Positions 28,687 through 37,975 are shown, counted from the first letter of the stretch. The stretch is 64,000 bases of DNA from Bin5 sp965242905 (GCA_965242905.1 CBDETM010000002.1:186001-250000), one strand, 5' to 3'. Notes: generated by a model from the letters alone, not told the origin. Numbers and translations are program-made.

Positions 28687-30423
28687 GTGGCTGAGATACG
28701 GACCGGGATGACAGAGGAGGCGCGCGGGCGCGCCTTCTTCAATGAACCTGACGCGGCGGGGTTGATGCACAGGGCGTTCACTCGCTCACTCGGTTTCGAC
28801 AGGGAGGACATGAACCGGCCTCTGATCGGGATTCTGAACACGTACAGCGAGATGAACAACTGCCATGCCCACTTTCCCGAGCTGGTGGAGGCGGTCAAAC
28901 GGGGCGTTTGGCAGGCCGGCGGGTTTCCGCTTGAGTTTCCAACGATCAGCCTGGGAGAGATCTACCTGACGCCGACTTCGATGCTGTGGCGCAACCTGGC
29001 GGCCATGGACACGGAGGAGATGATACGCGGCAATCCGATGGACGGTGTGGTGGTGCTGTGCGGATGCGATAAGACGACGCCGGCGGCGTTGATGGGCGTT
29101 GCGAGCGCCGACCTGCCTGCGATACTCGTCTCGGGGGGCCCGATGCTGAACGGGCACTGGCGGGGCCAGACGCTGGGTGCGTGCACAGATTGCCGGCGGC
29201 TGACGACGGAGTACCGGGCGGGAAATCTCAGCGACGGCGAGTATGCGGAGGTGGAGGAGAACCTGGTGCGGAGCCGGGGCCACTGCATGGTGATGGGCAC
29301 GGCTTCAACGATGAACTCGCTGACGGAGGCGCTGGGTATTTCTCTACCCGGAAACGGTGCAATCCCGGCGGCAGATTCGCGGCGCATTCTTCTGGCTGAG
29401 CGGGCCGGGCGGCGCATTGTGGCGATGGCGGCGGAGGGGCTGCGGCCGTCGCAGGTTCTGACGCGTGAGGCGTTGGAAAACGCGATCACGCTACTGTGCG
29501 CTTTGGGCGGAAGCACGAATGCGGTGGTGCATTTGCCGGCGCTGGCAGGGCGACTTGGCATCGATCTGCCGCTGGACCTGTTCGACGACATCAGCCGGCG
29601 GACCCCGTTGCTGGCGAATGTACGGCCTGCGGGTGCGTTTCAGATGGAGGACTTCTTCTATGCAGGGGGCGTCTCGGCGGTATTGCGGGAACTTCTGCCG
29701 CTGCTTCACGGCAACGCGTCTACGGTAACGGGGGGGACTGTCGCGGAGAACGTTGCGGGGCGCGGCATCGTCGACAGCGAGGTGGTCCATTCGCTTGACA
29801 GCCCGTTGAAGTCGGAGGGCGGGCTGGCGATCCTGCGGGGGAACCTGGCGCCCTCGGGGGCGGTGATCAAGCATGCGGCGGCTTCACCGGGGCTCATGCG
29901 GCACCGGGGGCGGGCGGTCGTCTTTGAGAGTATATCGGACCTGCAGGAGAGAATCGACGATCCGGCACTGGAGGTCAATCCTGACGACGTTCTGGTACTG
30001 CAGAATGCAGGTCCGATAGGGGGGCCGGGCATGCCGGAGGTGGGGAATCTGCCGATCCCCAGAAAGTTGCTAAAACAGGGCGTACGCGATATGGTGCGTA
30101 TCTCTGATGCGAGGATGAGCGGGACGGCCTTCGGCACGATCGTGCTGCACGTGGCGCCGGAGGCTGCGGTGGGAGGGCCGCTGTCGGTTGTACGCACGGG
30201 GGATGAGATCGAATTGGATGTACAGGGCAGGCGGCTTGAATTGCGCGTCGAGAAGGAGGAGTTGGAGAGGCGGCGCGCGGCATGGCGACAGCCGCAGCCG
30301 GCGTACCGACGCGGCTATGGCAGGTTGTTTCTGGACCATGTGATGCAGGCGCCGGAGGGGATGGATTTTGACTTTCTGCTGGGCCGGGATCCTGTGGAGA
30401 CGGTGGCTCAGCCCAAGTTTTAG
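28687..30423 (+). CDS. IlvD/Edd-family dehydratase, probably sugar-acid (pentonate-type) dehydratase
   Basis: A 578-aa Fe-S dehydratase. It eliminates water from a 2,3-dihydroxy acid to give a 2-keto-3-deoxy acid (or 2-keto acid). Starting at GTG 28687 (GGAGGAAAA directly upstream), the three cluster cysteines fall at C59 (NNCHAH), C127 (GCDKTTPA) and C200 (RGHCMVMG), with K129 next to the second. These numbers match what I recall for rhizobial L-arabinonate dehydratase, and CDKTTPA is the pentonate-type variant; classical IlvD usually reads CDK..PG. An open frame extends back to 28666. It follows the glycan module by 42 bases. Branched-chain amino-acid dehydratase (IlvD) remains the alternative. 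No sugar-acid pathway partner is adjacent. Confidence 0.85.
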   Translation: MAEIRTGMTEEARGRAFFNEPDAAGLMHRAFTRSLGFDREDMNRPLIGILNTYSEMNNCHAHFPELVEAVKRGVWQAGGFPLEFPTISLGEIYLTPTSMLWRNLAAMDTEEMIRGNPMDGVVVLCGCDKTTPAALMGVASADLPAILVSGGPMLNGHWRGQTLGACTDCRRLTTEYRAGNLSDGEYAEVEENLVRSRGHCMVMGTASTMNSLTEALGISLPGNGAIPAADSRRILLAERAGRRIVAMAAEGLRPSQVLTREALENAITLLCALGGSTNAVVHLPALAGRLGIDLPLDLFDDISRRTPLLANVRPAGAFQMEDFFYAGGVSAVLRELLPLLHGNASTVTGGTVAENVAGRGIVDSEVVHSLDSPLKSEGGLAILRGNLAPSGAVIKHAAASPGLMRHRGRAVVFESISDLQERIDDPALEVNPDDVLVLQNAGPIGGPGMPEVGNLPIPRKLLKQGVRDMVRISDARMSGTAFGTIVLHVAPEAAVGGPLSVVRTGDEIELDVQGRRLELRVEKEELERRRAAWRQPQPAYRRGYGRLFLDHVMQAPEGMDFDFLLGRDPVETVAQPKF

Positions 30424-30868
30424 GGTGTTGGGTACTCAGGGGTTGGTAGTCAGTTTCTCGTTCTTAGTGAACTGCATTTTCTTCAATGGTGTGCGAACCA
30501 ATTGGGGCAGAGGGCATCGCCTGTCTTGCCTGCGTTGGCACACACTTGGAATATGCCAAGACGCGCGGTGGGGGGGAAGCCCGGTCGCAGCGGGTCGTCA
30601 AGGTCAAATAGCCACACACTCGCTGCGGCGTGGGTTGTAGGAGAGGGGGCGTTGCGGGGGCGGAGCCCCCGCACAAGGGAGGGCCGAATAGGCCCGACCG
30701 CCCGGAACTGCAGTAGTCAGTAGTCAGATGGCAGAGGCTGCAACGAATAATTTAGATTAGGGCTGAGGAGGAGAGAGAGTTGCTCAGTTCGTTCAGTCGC
30801 GCTGGGATTGTTGCTTGGCAGTTGCCTCAGTTCTTTGAGGAAGGTAAGTAAATTGGAGGGATGGAGAG
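30424..30868. other. Intergenic region with dispersed repeat copy B, upstream of tyrS
   Basis: 445 bases without a gene. It holds repeat copy B and a purine-rich tyrS leader. No T-box-like structure or Rho-independent terminator was recognised. Confidence 0.5.
30634..30727. repeat. Dispersed hairpin + heptamer repeat, copy B
   Basis: Same core as copy A (2381-2524): GTTGTAGGAGAGGGGGCG, the GCGGGGGC/GCCCCCGC hairpin, the GGGCC-GAATA-GGCCC stem and ACTGCAGT, but with only two CAGTAGT heptamers at the end (30711-30724). Upstream sequence does not match copies A and C, so the left boundary is close to 30634. Confidence 0.75.
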
Positions 30869-32107
30869 ATGGCTGAGTTTGCGCCGGTTGATGAGCAGAT
30901 GGCTGTGTTGATGCGGGGGGTGGAGTTTGGCGACGAGCGGACGCGTGACAATATGGAGGCGGAGCTGCGGGTGAGAGTTGAGGAGAGCCGGAGAGACGGC
31001 CGGCCTCTGCGCGTTTATTGCGGCTTCGATCCGACGTCGAGCGATCTTCATCTGGGGCACACGGTGCCGCTGCGAAAACTGAGGCAGTTCCAGGAGCTTG
31101 GTCATACGGTCGTCTTTCTGATCGGCACTTTCACGGGGACGATTGGGGATCCGAGCGACAAGGAGAGCGCACGTACGCAACAGAGCCTGGAAGAGGCGAT
31201 GGGGAATGCGCGGAGTTTCACACAGCAGGCGCACAGGGTGCTGGACCCGGAGAGGACGGTCGTTGATTACAATCACAGGTGGCTGAGCGAACTGGACTTT
31301 GGCGGGGTTATTCAGCTTGCCAGCAGCTTCACCGTGCAGCAGTTTCTGGCCAGGGACAACTTCAGCAAGCGGCATGCCAAAGGGGAGCCTATTTGGCTAC
31401 ACGAATTCTTTTATGCGCTGATGCAGGGATATGATGCGATCATGCTGGACACGGACGTGCAGATAGGCGGGACGGACCAGCTATTTAACCTAATGGCAGG
31501 GCGCACGTTGATGAGTGCGCGGGGAATGCGGCCCCAGGTGGTGCTGACTTTTCCGATTCTGGTCGGGACGGACGGTCACCTGCGGATGAGCAAGTCGACC
31601 GGCAACCATATCGGGATCGATGAGGCGCCGGGCGTGATATTTACCAAGGTGGTCAACCTGCCGGACCATACTTTCCGGAATTTTGCGGAGCTGGTTACGC
31701 GCTGGGGCCAGGAAGAGATCGATGGGATGGTTGCCCAGATAGAGAGCGGCGAACTGGCGCCGCAGGCTGCGAAGCGGGCCCTGGCGAAGGAGATTGTCAG
31801 TATCTTCCATGGCGAGACCACGGGGGAGCAGGCGGCTGTGGACGCGGTGCGCATGCACGAGGGTGCGGCGCCAAGCGACGCGCCAGAGTTCAGGTTGTCC
31901 AAGGAGATGAACCTGCTGGACCTGATGAGCGAGGCGGGTCTGGTTCGCAGCAAGGGAGAGGCGCGGCGCCTGATTCAGCAAGGGGGCGTGCGGCTCAATG
32001 GGGAGGCGGTCTCAGACGGCGTGCAAACGTCGGTCACGCCGAACGGCGGCGAGAATGTTCTTCAGGTTGGAAGGAAGAGGTTTCTGCGGGTCGTTTCTGA
32101 CGAATAG
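30869..32107 (+). CDS. tyrS: Tyrosyl-tRNA synthetase
   Basis: Charges tRNA-Tyr with tyrosine (class I aminoacyl-tRNA synthetase, cytoplasmic). 412 aa, the usual length. The HIGH-type motif HLGH is at residues 61-64, after the conserved YCGFDPTSSDL. The KMSKS-type motif RMSKS is at about 239-243. An S4 RNA-binding domain forms the C-terminus (about 345-405), ending in GGVRLNGEAVSD. The lack of a long insertion and the R-M-S-K-S-T-G-N form suit the TyrRS group with the FDPTSSDLHLGH signature. The start ATG follows GGAGGGATGGAGAG. It appears to be a single-gene unit. Confidence 0.97.
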   Translation: MAEFAPVDEQMAVLMRGVEFGDERTRDNMEAELRVRVEESRRDGRPLRVYCGFDPTSSDLHLGHTVPLRKLRQFQELGHTVVFLIGTFTGTIGDPSDKESARTQQSLEEAMGNARSFTQQAHRVLDPERTVVDYNHRWLSELDFGGVIQLASSFTVQQFLARDNFSKRHAKGEPIWLHEFFYALMQGYDAIMLDTDVQIGGTDQLFNLMAGRTLMSARGMRPQVVLTFPILVGTDGHLRMSKSTGNHIGIDEAPGVIFTKVVNLPDHTFRNFAELVTRWGQEEIDGMVAQIESGELAPQAAKRALAKEIVSIFHGETTGEQAAVDAVRMHEGAAPSDAPEFRLSKEMNLLDLMSEAGLVRSKGEARRLIQQGGVRLNGEAVSDGVQTSVTPNGGENVLQVGRKRFLRVVSDE

Positions 32108-32483
32108 CGTGGACCGAATTTCTCGGGGGAAATGGACGGTTTTTTTCGGGCCAATAAAGAAAGGAACCGGATGCCACGCTTCCCCCGATAGTGGCTTCCA
32201 ACCACAACGTGACAACTCGGTCCCTAAGTCATAAGTATAGCACGCTTTTATTTGCTTGTAAAGGGGTAATTTCATCGAATTTCAGGTTTTTTTCGAGTTT
32301 TTTCGACAAGATCGAGTTGTTCTTGACATATCCGGGGGCGATGGTGGGGGTCTGACGTAGATGTGCACATCCCGAATTCATATTCGATGTTCGGAGGGAC
32401 GAGATAGCTTCCGGATTCGAACCTTTGCACGGCGCCAGGACCTTCAGGCGTGATCAGGATTGAATTAGCGTAAGGAGCGAGCG
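32108..32483. other. Intergenic region between tyrS and fabI
   Basis: 376 bases without a gene, AT-richer in the middle. GGATGCCAC (32169-32177) and GTGGCTTCC (32191-32199) can form an imperfect hairpin, but no U tract follows. A TTGACA at 32333 has no matching -10 at the expected distance. A fabI promoter must lie here but I cannot place it. Confidence 0.45.
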
Positions 32484-33266
32484 ATGGGGACATTTGATGG
32501 GAAACGCGGCCTAATATTTGGCGTTGCGAACAAGAATTCAATTGCGTGGGGAATAGCGCAGGCTTTGGCGGAGGAAGGCGCGGAGATTGGGTTCAGCTAT
32601 GCCGGCGACTTTCTGGAGAAGCGGGTCACGCCGCTGGCGGAATCGCTGGGCAGCCGGTTTGTCGAGGAGTGCGACGTTACCGATGACGCGGCGATTGACG
32701 ACCTTTTCGACAAGGCCGGGGACCATTTCGGAGGCCTCGATTTTCTGGTGCACTCGATAGCCTTCGCGCCGCGTGAGGATCTGGGCGGGCGCTTCGTGGA
32801 CACCAGCCGCGAGGGATTCCGCGTTGCGCTCGATGTCAGCTGCTACAGCCTGGTGGCGCTGGCCAAGCGTGCGGTCCCGTTGATGCCGGGTGGCGGCAGC
32901 ATGCTGGCAATGACCTATTACGGTGCGGAGAAGGTGACGCCCAATTACAATGTAATGGGCGTGGCCAAGGCTGCGTTGGAGGCGACAATACGCTATCTTG
33001 CCTGGGACCTGGGCAAAGACCAGGTGCGGGTGAATGCGATCAGCGCCGGTCCGATCAAGACGTTGGCTTCGGCGGGGGTCAGCGGGTTCCGGAAAAGCCT
33101 TGGATACGTGGGGACTGTGGCGCCGATGGGGAACGTGACCCAGGCCGACGTGGGGAATGCGGCCCGGTTCCTCCTGGGAGACTGGGCGGGTAAGGTCACG
33201 GGCGAGGTCGTCTACGTGGACGGCGGGTACAACATCATGGGCGCCCCTGAGATGGACACTGTGTGA
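32484..33266 (+). CDS. fabI: Enoyl-[acyl-carrier-protein] reductase (NADH)
   Basis: Last reductive step of fatty-acid elongation, reducing trans-2-enoyl-ACP. 260 aa, typical FabI length. The N-terminal nucleotide-binding loop GVANKNSIAWGIA matches the SDR variant used by FabI. The catalytic pair Y155-x6-K162 (NYNVMGVAK) sits at the E. coli-like spacing. SAGPIKTLAS and the C-terminal VTGEVVYVDGGYNIMG are FabI signatures. AAGGAG precedes ATG 32484 at a good distance. It is monocistronic and closed by a strong terminator at 33303. It belongs to the class of proteins targeted by triclosan-like inhibitors; sensitivity cannot be read from the sequence alone. Confidence 0.96.
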   Translation: MGTFDGKRGLIFGVANKNSIAWGIAQALAEEGAEIGFSYAGDFLEKRVTPLAESLGSRFVEECDVTDDAAIDDLFDKAGDHFGGLDFLVHSIAFAPREDLGGRFVDTSREGFRVALDVSCYSLVALAKRAVPLMPGGGSMLAMTYYGAEKVTPNYNVMGVAKAALEATIRYLAWDLGKDQVRVNAISAGPIKTLASAGVSGFRKSLGYVGTVAPMGNVTQADVGNAARFLLGDWAGKVTGEVVYVDGGYNIMGAPEMDTV

Positions 33267-33302
33267 GGCAGCGGTCGGGCGACGCCTGGTGTGAAAAGCA
33301 AA

Positions 33303-33337
33303 CAGGTCAACCCAGTGGGGGGTTGACCTGTTTTTTT
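33303..33337 (+). terminator. Rho-independent terminator of fabI
   Basis: CAGGTCAACCC (33303-33313) pairs perfectly with GGGTTGACCTG (33320-33330) across a six-base loop and is followed by seven T residues. It starts 37 bases after the fabI stop. Confidence 0.93.
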
Positions 33338-33417
33338 CATGTCTTAGTTCGGGAGGGAGGGCATTGCCCCGTAATTGACTTCCCCGATTTCCCCATGGTC
33401 TGGCATTTGAACTGCCG

Positions 33418-33493
33418 TGGCGGGAGCGACGGGATTTGAACCCGCGACCTCCGGCTTGACAGGCCGACATGCTAACCGCTACACCACGCCCCC
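33418..33493 (-). tRNA. tRNA-Asp (GTC)
   Basis: On the minus strand a complete 76-nt cloverleaf can be folded. The acceptor stem is GGGGGCG/CGCTCCC, the D arm contains TAGCGGTTAGCA, and the anticodon loop CTGTCAA gives anticodon GTC. The T arm is CGGGTTCAAATCCCG, with discriminator G and an encoded CCA at 33418-33420. It is convergent with fabI. Confidence 0.97.
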
Positions 33494-33609
33494 ATCAGGA
33501 AATCAAGACATGCGAAATTCAGAGTAACACGAACGGGGTCGGATGTCAAATGAAACCGGTGCGAAATTGTTTGAATGCGGGCTGGGAGAAGGTGGGATAT
33601 GGTTCCGCT

Positions 33610-34749
33610 TCAGCTTTTGCGGGGGGGCAGGCGGGGTATGCGTTTACCCACTCGACGCAGGAGACGAGAGGAGATGGCCTTCGATTGGGCGGGCAGTTTT
33701 CTGGCGCCTGAGGATTGGCGGGGCCGGCGGGCACTGTCGACGATCCGCTGGGCGGCCTGGCGTCCCTGTTCCAAGGCTTCACGATAGTGGCCGGACATTA
33801 GCTCCGGGGTTATTTTCTGTCCTTCTGTGGCCCAGACTGTGACGGCTCTGCCGATGGCCCAGGTGCCGGCGTAGGCGACAGCCACCTTGGGCACGATGCC
33901 CCAGACAGGGATCAGTCCGCTCATCTGGCGGGCGAGCTGGCGGAAGAGAAAACCACCGCCGAGAACGCCGACGATTTCGCCCAAAAGCTTCTGGGGGGAA
34001 CCGGTCTTTCCCGAGACGAGGGCGATCTTGTAGGCCATCATCAGTTGGTTCTTGGTGAGAACGATAGCGTCACCGGCGCCGAGGACGAAGTTCAGCCCGG
34101 GCACGGTTTCGCCGAGGCCGGTGGTGAAGGAGTAGCTGGCGTTGACCTGGGAGGTCTCCTGGATGAGCATGTTGAGGGCGGCCGTGCGCAGAGGCGGCAA
34201 GCGGCGGGCGAAGGGCAGGCGGAGGGAGGGGGGGACGATTTGTACCAGCGCGGCTGCGACGCGGCCGACAGACTGTTCGGACCAGTCCGGGATGGCCACG
34301 CGCAGGTGTTCCCCGCGGCGGGCGATGGCACTGTCGGGACTTTTGGCCTCGAGGCCAACTACGACTATCAGAGAGGGGATGGACTGGGCGTTGAGCGCTT
34401 GTTGCAGAGAGACCAGGTCGGGGCTCAGTTCGAGCTGGGTAGAGACAAGCAGGGCGCAGTCCGGAGTTGTCCGGGAAGGCTGTGAAGTGGAGGTACGTGT
34501 TTCAAGATTTCGCGGCGCAATCTCTGTGCTCTGCGAAAGAAGGCCGGAGCCGGTGCTGTCGGTGACGGTGATCCATGGATGGAAAAAGTCGGCGGCGGGG
34601 GAACTGAGGCAGGTTGCAGCCTGTTCTGCTTCGGCTTGATCGTCGGCAGCGATCAGCAGATGGAAGGGGGATTCGATTTCACTCTGGATTTCAGCAAGAT
34701 TGATCTCACTGACGATCTGCCAGATGGAACGCAGTGGAAGTGAGCGCAT
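33610..34749 (-). CDS. DUF697 (YcjF-like) membrane-associated protein
   Basis: 379 aa. The N-terminal ~180 residues contain alternating hydrophobic strands ('DCALLVSTQLELSPDL', 'SIPSLIVVVGLEAKS') that recall the latter half of a GTPase-like domain. I see no Walker A loop, so nucleotide binding is doubtful. The C-terminal half has the DUF697 pattern: a helix 'LNMLIQETSQVNASYSFTTG', then 'PGLNFVLGAGDAIVLTKNQLMMAYKIA', then hydrophobic segments around 'VGVLGGGFLFRQLARQM' and 'WGIVPKVAVAYAGTWAIGRAV'. The last 50 residues are basic. Homologues are linked to membrane or envelope stress; the function is not known. It lies 12 bases downstream of the threonine aldolase stop, probably in one transcript. 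Confidence 0.7.
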   Translation of the reverse strand: MRSLPLRSIWQIVSEINLAEIQSEIESPFHLLIAADDQAEAEQAATCLSSPAADFFHPWITVTDSTGSGLLSQSTEIAPRNLETRTSTSQPSRTTPDCALLVSTQLELSPDLVSLQQALNAQSIPSLIVVVGLEAKSPDSAIARRGEHLRVAIPDWSEQSVGRVAAALVQIVPPSLRLPFARRLPPLRTAALNMLIQETSQVNASYSFTTGLGETVPGLNFVLGAGDAIVLTKNQLMMAYKIALVSGKTGSPQKLLGEIVGVLGGGFLFRQLARQMSGLIPVWGIVPKVAVAYAGTWAIGRAVTVWATEGQKITPELMSGHYREALEQGRQAAQRIVDSARRPRQSSGARKLPAQSKAISSRLLRRVGKRIPRLPPRKS

Positions 34750-34761
34750 CGTTCACTGCGC

Positions 34762-35844
34762 CTATCCGTAAACGAGTGCGTCGTCGCCGGCGCCGGCGGC
34801 GCCTGAGTCAAGGACGCGGGAAAACGCTTCGATGGTGCGGTCGATGTCGGCGGAGGAAACTGACAGATTCGTGACTGCTCTAAGGAGGTTGCCGCCAGAA
34901 GGATTCAGCAGTACGCCGTGTTCCTTGAGGCCTGCGGAGAGCTGAGCCGGCGTGATGTCGTCGCGGTGTAACTCGAAGTAGACGATATCGGTCTGCACAG
35001 ATTCGGGGTCAAGGACGATACCGTCCAATTTGGCGATGCCGTCGGCCAGTCTGCGAGCGTTGGCGTGGTCGTCGGCGAGTCTTTCGATCATTTCGGTGAT
35101 GGCAACGATGCCGGCTGCGGCGATGATGCCGGCCTGGCGCGTGCCGCCGCCGAGGATTTTGCGCATGCGGCGCGCACGTTGGATGAAGTCGGGGTCGCCC
35201 GCGACGACCGAGCCAACGGGTGCGCCGAGCCCTTTGCTCAAGCAGACGCTCACACTGTCGGCTTCCTGGACGAGGCGGGCGGGGGCGACGTTGAGGGCGA
35301 CTGCGGCATTCCAGAGGCGTGCGCCGTCGACATGGAGTTTGAGGCGGTGGCTGTGGGCGGTTTTGCCGGCGGCGTCCATGTATTCCACGGGCAGGCAGCG
35401 GCCGCCGCTGCGATTGTGGGTGTTCTCGATGGCGAGCAGGCGTGTTCGAGGGTAGTGCTCGTTATCGGGGCGGATGGAATCCACAACCAGGTCGAGGTCC
35501 AATGTACCATCGTGGGAGGTAGGCAGCGGGCGTGGATGGACGCCTCCGAGCGCGGCAGCGCCGCCTTGCTCAGACGTATAGATGTGGGCCTGATCGCCGA
35601 GGATCATTTCATCGCCGCGACCGCAATGGCTGAGTACGGAGGCGAGATTGCCCATGGTGCCGCTGGACACGAATATGGCGGCCTCTTTTCCGAGCAGTTC
35701 TGCTGTGAGAGCCTCGAGCCGGTTGACGGTTGGGTCTTCGCCGTAGACGTCATCGCCGACGGGCGCGGAGGCCATCGCCCTTCTCATTTCGTCGGTGGGG
35801 TGGGTCACGGTATCGGAACGGAGATCGATTGCTTTTTCAGTCAA
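34762..35844 (-). CDS. ltaE: Low-specificity L-threonine aldolase (PLP, fold type I)
   Basis: Cleaves L-threonine or L-allo-threonine to glycine and acetaldehyde. IDLRSDTVTHPTDEMRRAM and VGDDVYGEDPTVNRLE at the N-terminus are strong family signatures. The PLP-lysine is in SVCLSKGLGAPVGS, and HVDGARLWNAA supplies the cofactor-binding Asp. Length (about 360 aa) is normal. Start: no ATG is available. TTG 35844 has GAAAGG eight bases upstream; TTG 35868 would add eight basic residues. The gene precedes the DUF697 gene on the same strand. Threonine versus beta-hydroxy-amino-acid preference cannot be distinguished here. Confidence 0.92.
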   Translation of the reverse strand: MTEKAIDLRSDTVTHPTDEMRRAMASAPVGDDVYGEDPTVNRLEALTAELLGKEAAIFVSSGTMGNLASVLSHCGRGDEMILGDQAHIYTSEQGGAAALGGVHPRPLPTSHDGTLDLDLVVDSIRPDNEHYPRTRLLAIENTHNRSGGRCLPVEYMDAAGKTAHSHRLKLHVDGARLWNAAVALNVAPARLVQEADSVSVCLSKGLGAPVGSVVAGDPDFIQRARRMRKILGGGTRQAGIIAAAGIVAITEMIERLADDHANARRLADGIAKLDGIVLDPESVQTDIVYFELHRDDITPAQLSAGLKEHGVLLNPSGGNLLRAVTNLSVSSADIDRTIEAFSRVLDSGAAGAGDDALVYG

Positions 35845-35915
35845 AACAGTTACCTTTCGTCTTGCCAATGAAGCGCTGTCCTGTGAAGGCAGGGCATAGC
35901 AGGTACCTTTCCATT

Positions 35916-37835
35916 CTAGGTTGCGTCGGTTTGTTGGTGCTGACCAATATAGCCGATGACGACGATGTTTCGGGCCTTATCCCAGTCGAAGGCAATGCGA
36001 ATTGTGTAACGAGAGTCCTTGTTGCTGCCGGTGCCGACGTGCCTCTTCAACCAGAGTTTTTCGCCCCCAAAACTGGTCGTATACCAGGGCTCGTACTTCT
36101 TCATCGTGTTCCAGCTTTGATGTCCTGTATAGCTCCAGCCACAGACCTTCTTAATTGACTTATTCAGGTCGGTTACTGTCAATTCCCCCACTTTGGAACG
36201 GTAGAAGGTCGTTGCAAGCCATTCGAGGGCGGCCAATACGTTGGTGGGTTTTTCATATGTATTATCGTCGATCTCAGATTTCGAGTTGGGCTGAAAACGC
36301 AACTCGCCTGCGTACTTTTCTTTAGCAAGCGCCACAGCGGTTCTCACGTCTTCAACCAGCAGATATTTGTCTTTACTGGGCGGCTTCGCGGTTTTCCGCA
36401 TCCGCTTGCTCGCTTCTTCGTAAGCGATCCGCCAGAGCCTAACAACATCCTGTGTCGTCTTCAGTTCGCCGCGAAGCTCCTGAAGCTCTTGTCTGAGTGA
36501 GCTATTTTCGGCCTCCAGGGAGGCGTTTACAGTATCCGAATCATGGTGTGTTACTGCACCGAGTTCATGAACAGTTTCATCGCTGCGGACATGCTTGGTT
36601 GTATGCGTGGATTGGAGTTCGTCGTCTTCCGAGGCTGATGTGTCCGAGAGCGACAGTTCAGCGGCGGGCGTATCCGTCGAAACAGGAGGCCTGTCGGGGA
36701 CCTCAGCTGAAGAAGATTGGTCGTCCGGGTGGGTACTATCGATTTGTGCAGACCCGACTTGCTCTTGGCGAGGAGGGGCCGTCGATTCGGGGATTAGGGA
36801 GACCTGCCCATTGCCTGTGGCTCCCATTACATGGTCATCTTCGTCGGAGTTGGAAAACAGCCGATAGATTTGTTGGAGACAGCCGAGAATCTGTCGCTGA
36901 AGTTCTCCACGCTGCGGCCAAAGGGCTACTTCCTCTTCGATAGTCGGAGCAATGTCGTGAAGAGGCTTGTAGTCGGTCAGCAAGACCTTCAGTGACTCTG
37001 TCTGGCGCAGTAGCTCCGCCATTTCCTCGGGCGTTGCCAGGTGATTATCTGCATGCCGATATGACAGCCGCTCAACTGACAAGGAATCGGGATCGATCTG
37101 AAAGAAGGACAGTTCACGTCCGACCTCTTGCTTCATCTCAGCCAGAATTGCATGATATTTCAGTGTATAGCTGCGTATATTCGTTTTGTGTTGAATGATT
37201 TCGGTGGCGGATGCTACGAAGTCGTCCGCTTGCTGCCACTGCGGCGCGTCTGCGGGCAGTTCGCGCAGTTCCTCGAGCCACTGGGGGAAGAAGGCGTCAT
37301 CCTGAGACTCTGCCGGATCGACATTGTCACTTTCATCAGGTTCTGGCAAATTCCCTGACACACAACACAGCATGAGGGCTACATCGTTTTCTTTGAAATG
37401 ACTGTGTGAAGCAACGATGCTGGACTTTTCCCGCTGCCAGATGTCGGTATTCCAACTGCCAGCAAAGCGGTTCGCGGAAAAGTCGATGCCTTGGGTTGGC
37501 ATTTTCAGCTTGGACAGGTGTCCGAATACCTCTTCATAGAGCTCGGGATGGGAATCGATCCATAATTGCAGTACCGAACCAACGAGCTCAGACGAGACGG
37601 GCAGGAGACGAAGAATCTCAGGAAGGAGAAGCTGGGTGTTCGCTTTATGGGGGTTTCGGAATCCTTTGATTTTCACATTCTTGCGCAGTGCCGCTCGGAG
37701 TGGTTGTCTCAGCTCTCCACGGGCTTTCTTCCTCTGCTCCAGAGCGCGTTGAACCACTTCTGCGCTGAAGTCGCTCGACATCAGTCCGACGATATAATTC
37801 AATTCCGGCGTTGCTTCACGCATATTTGTCACCAT
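35916..37835 (-). CDS. Orphan 639-aa protein with coiled coil and RelE-like C-terminal domain (function unknown)
   Basis: I do not recognise this protein as a named family. The N-terminal ~340 residues are charged and helical without signal peptide or membrane spans. Residues ~360-430 are a Ser/Thr/Pro/Asp-rich disordered stretch. Residues ~430-480 form a predicted coiled coil (LEAENSSLRQELQELRGEL). A compact C-terminal domain (488-639) has the pattern 'W.T.....PWY', 'LWLKRHVG', 'RYTIRIAFDWD' and 'IVVIGYIGQH', reminiscent of the closing beta-strands of RelE/ParE-fold domains. Base composition is visibly more AT-rich than neighbours, suggesting acquisition by transfer. It stands alone between unrelated genes. 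A defence or toxin-like role is only a guess. Confidence 0.6.
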   Translation of the reverse strand: MVTNMREATPELNYIVGLMSSDFSAEVVQRALEQRKKARGELRQPLRAALRKNVKIKGFRNPHKANTQLLLPEILRLLPVSSELVGSVLQLWIDSHPELYEEVFGHLSKLKMPTQGIDFSANRFAGSWNTDIWQREKSSIVASHSHFKENDVALMLCCVSGNLPEPDESDNVDPAESQDDAFFPQWLEELRELPADAPQWQQADDFVASATEIIQHKTNIRSYTLKYHAILAEMKQEVGRELSFFQIDPDSLSVERLSYRHADNHLATPEEMAELLRQTESLKVLLTDYKPLHDIAPTIEEEVALWPQRGELQRQILGCLQQIYRLFSNSDEDDHVMGATGNGQVSLIPESTAPPRQEQVGSAQIDSTHPDDQSSSAEVPDRPPVSTDTPAAELSLSDTSASEDDELQSTHTTKHVRSDETVHELGAVTHHDSDTVNASLEAENSSLRQELQELRGELKTTQDVVRLWRIAYEEASKRMRKTAKPPSKDKYLLVEDVRTAVALAKEKYAGELRFQPNSKSEIDDNTYEKPTNVLAALEWLATTFYRSKVGELTVTDLNKSIKKVCGWSYTGHQSWNTMKKYEPWYTTSFGGEKLWLKRHVGTGSNKDSRYTIRIAFDWDKARNIVVIGYIGQHQQTDAT

Positions 37836-37975
37836 TATTCATCGGGGCAGTGCCTGGTGAACTTGCGGCACCATTACGGACGGGTGAAAACGAGAAGAGA
37901 AAAGCTGGGGGCCGGTGCTGAATGCGACCGAACCCCCCGCTTCTCTCTCCTCAATTTGGGGTCACTCAATAGCGA

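Noticed and set aside
32333..32338. TTGACA as a possible fabI -35 element
   Set aside because: No TATAAT-like hexamer 15-19 bases downstream; the spacing region is G-rich.
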